Source of the DNA: Oscillospiraceae bacterium | GTDB taxonomy: Bacteria > Bacillota > Clostridia > Oscillospirales > Ruminococcaceae | Length of the DNA: 64,000 bases | Reading direction: 5' to 3' | Assembly: GCA_902363145.1 (NCBI GenBank) | Contig: CABIZB010000002.1 | Span: forward strand, 124,001-188,000 | Shown here: in pieces, positions 58,940 through 64,000 of the stretch | How the letters are laid out: every line of letters begins with the position of its first letter | How positions within the stretch are numbered: position 1 is the first letter of the stretch | Notes under the pieces: generated by a model | Told to the model about the DNA's origin: nothing | Database searches by the model: none | What the model saw: the letters and a program-made list of their open reading frames with translations, nothing else | Translations under genes and position numbers: made by a program

Positions 58940-58962
58940 TGGTGACCCGTACGGGAATTGAA
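58940..58962 (-). other. tRNA 3'-end fragment, probable attachment site core
   Basis: On the minus strand TTCAATTCCCGTACGGGTCACCA reads as a T-loop (TTCAATT), the T-stem 3' strand CCCGT, acceptor strand ACGGGTC, discriminator A and CCA. The bases to its right do not continue the tRNA (no ACGGG T-stem partner, no anticodon arm). It lies 105 bp past the integrase gene, where integrases that use tRNA 3' ends place att. The partner site is not in the window. The remaining bases of 58836-59199 are listed below or hold nothing recognisable. Confidence 0.6.
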
Positions 58963-59049
58963 TTAAATTTTTCGAGTTTTCTAACTTGCCGTGATATGGA
59001 TTTTATCCCGTATCTACGGCATTTTTTAGTTTTAACGTGTTTTATAATC

Positions 59050-59099
59050 CTGTCCTTTATCGTAACTTTTCGGAACGTGTAAAGGACAGACAAAGGACA
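59050..59099. repeat. CTGTCCTTTA inverted and direct repeats
   Basis: CTGTCCTTTA (59050-59059) and its perfect complement TAAAGGACAG (59080-59089), plus a third AAAGGACA at 59092-59099. Located 90 bp beyond the att core, they could be recombinase arm sites or an operator. Confidence 0.45.
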
Positions 59100-59199
59100 A
59101 CGTTATGTGCATACTCCTGTTATTATCATTTCAAATCACGGAATACATTTTTGAACACCGTGAAATTTACTGTAATATGCGATAACGGAGGTAATAACC

Positions 59200-59616
59200 A
59201 TGAGCAGATATAAGAGTGAACAGACCGCATACAGCTCCCTGAAAAAGAAATACGTTCCGCTGTGGAGACTGGATACCAACACCATGACCGTTACTCACTT
59301 CAATGCTGTTATGCAGACCGAGGAAAGCAAGACATACACCACCGACTTTATCAGATATCATCTTCATTTCTCTGACAGCCATTGCCCTGACAGGCTTCGC
59401 AGGCTCGTCAACGAGGGCAAGATCATTCAGTACCTCGATGATATGGAACTGAAAGTCAGCGAGGCTATCTCCCGTCAGGTAGAGCTTTGGAAGCAGACAG
59501 ATAGTTATTATCTGAAAGCTGTCCTCAGCGGTGACACTGAGAAGATGTTCGGTCTGGAAAACTGCTTCGTCTATATGGCAAGAGAAGCTGTGTTTGAGTG
59601 TATGGTTTATATTTGA
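59200..59616 (+). CDS. TnpV-like mobile-element protein
   Basis: 138 residues. The second half (RRLVNEGKIIQYLDDMELKVSEA..., VLSGDTEKMFGLENCFVYM, AREAVFECMVY) follows the layout of TnpV, a small protein of unknown function common on Clostridia mobile elements (L-x-x-G-K-L-x-x-Y-L ... N-x-x-x-x-x-A-x-E-x-V). GGAGG precedes the ATG, and a terminator follows at once. It marks this side of the att site as mobile DNA too. Confidence 0.6.
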   Translation: MSRYKSEQTAYSSLKKKYVPLWRLDTNTMTVTHFNAVMQTEESKTYTTDFIRYHLHFSDSHCPDRLRRLVNEGKIIQYLDDMELKVSEAISRQVELWKQTDSYYLKAVLSGDTEKMFGLENCFVYMAREAVFECMVYI

Positions 59617-59622
59617 GAGCAG

Positions 59623-59656
59623 ACGGCTGTGCCTTCGGGTGCAGCCGTTGATTTTA
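59623..59656 (+). terminator. Terminator of the TnpV-like gene
   Basis: ACGGCTG(T) (from 59623) pairs with CAGCCGT (59642-59648) around GCCTTCGGGT, then TGATTTTATC. Confidence 0.8.
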
Positions 59657-59747
59657 TCATCATTATTCATCGCAAAAAAAATCTTGGTACAACTTAAATG
59701 CATAGTTATTTTCTAAGATAAATAATCAATTATATTTTACCTCTATA

Positions 59748-60422
59748 CTATTGGATAGCTAATAACTCTCTCCCTTCTAATTCTTCAGAATTGCCATTGC
59801 CGAAGCTATCAATAATGCTTTTTATGTACTGTTCTAAGACAAAACAAAACGGTTCATACTTTCCATTATGTTTATCTTTAATCCAATTAAGTTCTTTTTC
59901 TAATTCTGTAACATCAAAATCCTCATATGCTTCGATAGCATTTTTTCTCTGAGTTACTAAGTATGCAACATTAAGACCTAAAACTTGAATAAGCTTACTG
60001 CCATTGCCTTCAGGATCAGATCCTTTAACAGTACCGTCATCAAAATACATTAAACAATTCTCAACGTCTTTTTCCAAAGGCGATATAGGAATATCATCAC
60101 TTCCTTTTTTTGCATCACAATGTATTACATGAGGAGGTACTACTTTGTTTTTTCTATCATTTTCACCGCCATCGCAGGAAGCAAGCATATTTTCAAAGCA
60201 AAGTGCTAAATCTTCATGTCTTTCTTGACATTTTATGTGTTCTATCTTTGTATGACCATCATTCTTTATTTCACATCCACAATAGCAGCAAATGAATCCT
60301 TGATCTTGTAACAATCGTTCTTTTAACGTTTTTTTACTTCGTAAAGTAGAGAAACTTACACCAGGAGTTTCACATTCTTTTACAAATTCATCTGGAGGGG
60401 ATGTTTTGATTATATGTTTCAT
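59748..60422 (-). CDS. ptuB: PtuB-like HNH nuclease (Septu defence system)
   Basis: 224 residues of the TIGR02646-type. CCYCGCEI and KIEHIKCQERHEDLALCFENMLASC carry the HNH-like metal site with paired cysteines; NDRKNKVVPP...HCDAKKG follow. The gene starts 2 nt after the stop of the ATPase gene, with AGGAG inside the ATPase end. In Septu, PtuA ATPase and PtuB nuclease form a complex that cuts nucleic acid on phage infection. AT-rich codons, as in ptuA. Confidence 0.82.
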   Translation of the reverse strand: MKHIIKTSPPDEFVKECETPGVSFSTLRSKKTLKERLLQDQGFICCYCGCEIKNDGHTKIEHIKCQERHEDLALCFENMLASCDGGENDRKNKVVPPHVIHCDAKKGSDDIPISPLEKDVENCLMYFDDGTVKGSDPEGNGSKLIQVLGLNVAYLVTQRKNAIEAYEDFDVTELEKELNWIKDKHNGKYEPFCFVLEQYIKSIIDSFGNGNSEELEGRELLAIQ

Positions 60423-60423
60423 T

Positions 60424-61842
60424 TTAAATTCTCCTAAGATTGATTCTTATCTTTGTAAATAAAGGATGATTTTCATCTAAAACCTCCTTTAATTCCTGAA
60501 CATAGTAATCAGCCTGTTCTTTATTATGCTGTGCTACGCTCTGTTTGAATTTATCATATAATTCTTCAATTTCCGGAGACATCATAGAAACATCCATTTG
60601 TTCAAACATAATTTCGTCCAATGCTCTATTGTACGTTTCACTTTCAGGATATATTATAGTTCCACTCTTCATTATATACAAATTGTCGCTCTTGATTTGT
60701 GATATAGTTCCCGGCGAATGCGTAGTAAATATAATATGACCATTAACATCAATATCGTTAAGCATTTTTGAAATAGAACGCTGCCAATTTAGATGTAAAT
60801 AAGCATCAAATTCATCAAACAAATAAAGAGAATTACTTTTTGCGCTGAAACTTGTAAGTAAATAAATCAACGCCATCTGCTTTTCGCCTTCACTTAATGC
60901 TGATTGAGAGAAAGGAGTATCAACCATATCTTTTTCCAGACCAATACCAATATGGTTCAGTATACCATAGTTCTTTAACGCTTTAAGTTTTGAGAATAAC
61001 TCATATTCATTATCTGCAAGCTTTTGTAATTCATCGGCAGAATCAAAAAACATAAAATACTTTTTTGACATATCCTGTGTAGCAGAAACGTATTTCCTTA
61101 ATGAATCGAGAAAATTTTTAACGAACCCTCTTGAATTCCACCATGTGTCAATCTCACCCTTTGCTTTTTCAGGCTTTTGTAACACTATGCTGAACTTCGA
61201 CGATATGGAGTTACAATTGAACAGATTCATGATTTTGTTGTATTCAGTACTTTTATATGCTGCTGAAACAAGCAACAAAAGAGGTAGATCCTCAATATTG
61301 TAATAATCCATAAATCTTAAACCAGGCAGATCGTCGGTTTTGGCGTCTATTAGTTTTCTGTCGTATGTTTTATCGTAAGTGTCATCGGCATTTACTTTTT
61401 GACGATTAGTTTCACCAGCATAATACAGCAGAATACTTGTTGGTAATGCATTGATGTACTCGCTTCTTTTTAATACTTTTCCATCATGTAGTATAGCTAT
61501 AGATTCAGTAACAAATACAGGCGGTTTACCTTCTTCTATTTGATTGTCTTCTGTAGCTTTCAATATTCCAACATTATAATAAAGCTGATAAATGGTACTG
61601 TCCAGTTCGTATTCAATTATGCAGTCAATTACAGAAGGTTTATCATTAGGTAATATTGTTGGTAATAATTTACCGCAACTAAAATTCATTGCATTGCTAA
61701 ATGCTTTTGTTATCAATTCCAGAATATTGGACTTTCCCGCACCATTATTTCCAATAAAAGCGGAGATATTTGAATCCGAGAACTCGCAATCAAAGTCTAC
61801 AAGGTTTTTGAATTTCTTAACTGTTATTCTTTTAATTCTCAT
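60424..61842 (-). CDS. ptuA: PtuA-like AAA/ABC-type ATPase (Septu defence system)
   Basis: 472 residues. RIKRITVKKFKNLVDFDCEF then FIGNNGAGKSNILELI (Walker A) at the start, LSEGEKQMALIYLL (signature), SLYLFDEFDAYLHLNW (Walker B) and IIFTTHSPGTISQ (switch) identify an OLD/SMC-like ATPase. With the HNH partner directly behind, it fits Septu type I. I chose ATG 61842 (GGAGAATGAT upstream). That ATG lies 1 nt before the hsdS stop, so Septu is translationally attached to the restriction operon. Confidence 0.85.
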   Translation of the reverse strand: MRIKRITVKKFKNLVDFDCEFSDSNISAFIGNNGAGKSNILELITKAFSNAMNFSCGKLLPTILPNDKPSVIDCIIEYELDSTIYQLYYNVGILKATEDNQIEEGKPPVFVTESIAILHDGKVLKRSEYINALPTSILLYYAGETNRQKVNADDTYDKTYDRKLIDAKTDDLPGLRFMDYYNIEDLPLLLLVSAAYKSTEYNKIMNLFNCNSISSKFSIVLQKPEKAKGEIDTWWNSRGFVKNFLDSLRKYVSATQDMSKKYFMFFDSADELQKLADNEYELFSKLKALKNYGILNHIGIGLEKDMVDTPFSQSALSEGEKQMALIYLLTSFSAKSNSLYLFDEFDAYLHLNWQRSISKMLNDIDVNGHIIFTTHSPGTISQIKSDNLYIMKSGTIIYPESETYNRALDEIMFEQMDVSMMSPEIEELYDKFKQSVAQHNKEQADYYVQELKEVLDENHPLFTKIRINLRRI

Positions 61843-61843
61843 A

Positions 61844-63226
61844 TCATTCTCCTGATAATATTTGTTTAAGCAACTCCACCGCACTTTCCTCCTCAGGATC
61901 ATTCGTCCCCAGCTCGCCACGGAAAGCACGGGCAAGTATAGCCTTTTTCATCGTATATATCTGATCTATTACTACTTCAGCGGCTTGTTTAGATTCATTC
62001 TCCTTTTTTAGAAGGGAACTTATAATCTCGACAATTACCTGTTGTTCATTAATAGATGCAACAGGTATTACAAACGCACCTATTTTTTTAGCATTTATAT
62101 TAGATTGATTTACTCCATCAGTTTTTACATTATTACAATACTCTTTGGCAGCTGGAGTATTCAAAGCATAGTTTAAATAATCCCCAATGATTTCATCATG
62201 TTTATAATCGAGCTTGATTAAATATCCTGCATAGATTGCTGGAAACTCCCCTCTATAAATTGAGGTTTTACCTACAAGAACAGCACTATTTGTTCTATTA
62301 AATAATACATCTCCCGGATACAATCTGTATTTTTCTATATCTTCCTTGTCATCTGTATAAGCCAAATCGCTCCAATCAATTTCGCCTTGCTGAAGATTAC
62401 CCATACGAATAACAATTACAGAACCTTGTGTTTTTGATTTTTTAGAAGTTCCGTATTTTAGAGAATGGCAAATATCGTTAATAGATCTGTTTTCCCAACT
62501 CTCAATCCCAACCCCATTTTCTTCTCTCCACTTAGCTGTCAACTCGCCTGAGAAAGCCTTATGCAGGATAGCCGCCTGACGTGCTTCAAAGCTGTCGATA
62601 ACCTCCTGTGCTTTCTCTTTTGCTTCGTCCAGTTTTGAAAATAGGGATTCTATGCGTTCAACTATGCGGTGCTGTTCTTGGAATGGAGGAATAGGAACAG
62701 AGTATTGCTTTAACCATTCTGTACTCATATTTAGTTGTGCAGAACCTTTTGAATTATTAAAACAATCATCAGAAAACTTTTTTTGCAGCATAAAATAAAA
62801 TGCAAATTTATAATAAATATCTGCTGACTTAAAACGTATACATGCAACTCGTTGGTTTAATGCTGCTGGTAAATATTGTTTATCAAGTAATGCAACACGA
62901 CCAACGTTTCCAGTAAGCGATATTAATAAATCATCTTCTTTTAATAAAAAATCTTTCAATTGTTTTTGTTTATCAAAAGGATAAAAAACAGGATTATTAT
63001 CCTCAACAAACCCATCCTGTACGTTAGTAATTCTGATTATCCTTATCCCGCTGTTTACATATTGCTTACTTTTAAAAGCATACCCGTTTTTTATTATTGC
63101 TATAGAATCTACAGATGTCCAACACCAATTATCAGGAATTTTATATGGTTCGTATCCGGGCACAATTAATGCCTGTTCCAGCTTTTCTTCAATTGAAAGA
63201 TCAGCGGCTTTTGTTTTCTTCGCCAT
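61844..63226 (-). CDS. hsdS: Type I restriction-modification specificity subunit HsdS
   Basis: 460 residues with two target-recognition domains (about 30-180 and 240-400). Each is followed by a conserved helix: IPPFQEQHRIVERIESLFSKLDEAKEKA in the middle and SINEQQVIVEIISSLLKKE near the end. Each half reads one part of the bipartite DNA target. ATG 63226 lies 2 nt after hsdM. The HsdR gene is not present downstream; it would have to be upstream, beyond the window. Confidence 0.93.
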   Translation of the reverse strand: MAKKTKAADLSIEEKLEQALIVPGYEPYKIPDNWCWTSVDSIAIIKNGYAFKSKQYVNSGIRIIRITNVQDGFVEDNNPVFYPFDKQKQLKDFLLKEDDLLISLTGNVGRVALLDKQYLPAALNQRVACIRFKSADIYYKFAFYFMLQKKFSDDCFNNSKGSAQLNMSTEWLKQYSVPIPPFQEQHRIVERIESLFSKLDEAKEKAQEVIDSFEARQAAILHKAFSGELTAKWREENGVGIESWENRSINDICHSLKYGTSKKSKTQGSVIVIRMGNLQQGEIDWSDLAYTDDKEDIEKYRLYPGDVLFNRTNSAVLVGKTSIYRGEFPAIYAGYLIKLDYKHDEIIGDYLNYALNTPAAKEYCNNVKTDGVNQSNINAKKIGAFVIPVASINEQQVIVEIISSLLKKENESKQAAEVVIDQIYTMKKAILARAFRGELGTNDPEEESAVELLKQILSGE

Positions 63227-63228
63227 GT

Positions 63229-64000
63229 TTATTCCTCCGAGGTCAGTGACTTCAATTCACGGACAACACTTTTAAGCAGGTCAACAGCTTCTTCAAGCTG
63301 AGCGATAGCTTCTTCTCCGCTTTCGATAGGGTCGGGAAGTTCCTCGGCGTCTATGATCGAATCATCTTTGATAAGTCCGAGGTCAAGGCTGTCATCATGT
63401 TCGTTTTCGATCTGCTCACGGGTAAACTTGCTCCAACGCTCACCTGTACGCTTTGAAGCATCTTTATAACCCTCTATAAATTCTTCAAAATCGCTCTTTT
63501 TAAGCTGTCTTGTCTTGCCGAAACTCTCCATATTGGTTCGCATATCATAGAAAGCGACTTCTGTGGTGTTGCCCTTTTCGGTCGTACCACGAGTGAAAAA
63601 CAGCACATTGGTCTTTACACCCTGAGCATAGAATATGCCCGTAGGCAGGCGCAGTATCATATGCAGGTCGCAGAAGTTCATAAGCTCACGACGAACACTA
63701 ACACCGTCACCACCTGCGAAAAGTACATTATCAGGCAGCACAACCGCACAGCGAGCCTTACCGTCTGCCTTTAAACTGCGGTATATTACCTGTAAAAAGT
63801 TCAGCTGCTTATTAGATGTCTGGAAAGAAATATCGTCACGGGAAGTTCGCTCACCGCCCTTTTTAGTTCCGAACGGCGGATTGGTGAGTATAACGTCAAA
63901 CTCCTTGAAACGCTTTGCACTTGGAGCCAGAGAGTCTTCACAATAGATCTTTGCAGGAACGCTATGCAGATATGCGTTCATAAGTGCAAGGCGATGTGCA
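63229..64000 (-). CDS. hsdM: Type I DNA methyltransferase HsdM, C-terminal part (5' end outside window)
   Basis: The frame continues past the window edge (AHRLALMNAYLHS). It contains motif IV as ILTNPPFGTKKGGE, the catalytic N6-adenine methyltransferase motif, then FLQVIYRSLKADGKARCAVVLPDNVLFAGG and GVKTNVLFFTRG, and an acidic C-terminal helix for HsdS contact. The SAM-binding motif I lies outside. It methylates adenine in the HsdS target. First visible gene of hsdM-hsdS-ptuA-ptuB. Confidence 0.93.
   Translation of the reverse strand, partial: AHRLALMNAYLHSVPAKIYCEDSLAPSAKRFKEFDVILTNPPFGTKKGGERTSRDDISFQTSNKQLNFLQVIYRSLKADGKARCAVVLPDNVLFAGGDGVSVRRELMNFCDLHMILRLPTGIFYAQGVKTNVLFFTRGTTEKGNTTEVAFYDMRTNMESFGKTRQLKKSDFEEFIEGYKDASKRTGERWSKFTREQIENEHDDSLDLGLIKDDSIIDAEELPDPIESGEEAIAQLEEAVDLLKSVVRELKSLTSEE

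Overview
The window reads as a chromosomal segment of a low-to-moderate G+C Gram-positive anaerobe, most likely a Ruminococcus-like member of the Oscillospiraceae (Clostridia). The pointers are GGAGG-type ribosome binding sites, textbook TTGACA/TATAAT promoters with 17-bp spacers, a SufCBDSU operon under an Rrf2 regulator, a PstS of the permuted type I associate with Clostridia, and mobile genes of the gut-Firmicute kind (TnpV-like, MobC-like, McrBC, Septu). This is a judgement from protein and signal style, not from a database search.

Layout. 1-25 kb is ordinary housekeeping sequence: the end of an ABC sugar/nucleoside-type permease, a MATE exporter, an HscC-type Hsp70 with two membrane-anchored degenerate J-domain partners, an esterase, a XerC/D-like recombinase, NAD synthetase, a lone FtsX-type permease, a DUF975 membrane protein, a signal-peptidase-like protein lacking its catalytic residues, an ammonium transporter fused to a P-II domain, and the pstSCAB-phoU operon. 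25-44 kb carries a GDSL hydrolase, a cysteine-rich protein, an alpha/beta hydrolase flanked by direct repeats, a cation/proton antiporter under what I read as a fluoride riboswitch with an overlapping terminator, the suf operon, a hybrid histidine kinase, a P-type calcium ATPase, nicotinamidase plus nicotinate phosphoribosyltransferase, and a threonine/serine exporter.

44.4-64 kb is accessory DNA. It starts with debris (a primase C-terminus, two phage-like regulators), then a four-gene McrBC operon that also encodes an unknown protein and an SseB-macro domain protein. A plasmid-like module follows: a tandem-repeat centromere candidate, parM, parR, an array of GTAC sites, a DNA-binding coiled-coil protein, an oriT-like region, two MobC-like proteins but no relaxase, an excisionase and a frameshifted integrase. 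The integrase abuts a tRNA 3'-end fragment that looks like an attachment site. Beyond it are a TnpV-like gene and a convergent type I restriction-modification operon (hsdM-hsdS) into which a Septu pair (ptuA-ptuB) is coupled.

Two families of short non-autonomous inverted-repeat elements are scattered across both halves. MITE-A has four copies, each exactly 161 bp, with 3-bp TNA target duplications; two copies sit exactly on stop codons. MITE-B has four copies of 95-96 bp flanked by TA; one copy supplies the last 25 codons of a YunG-like protein. Neither family has a transposase in the window.
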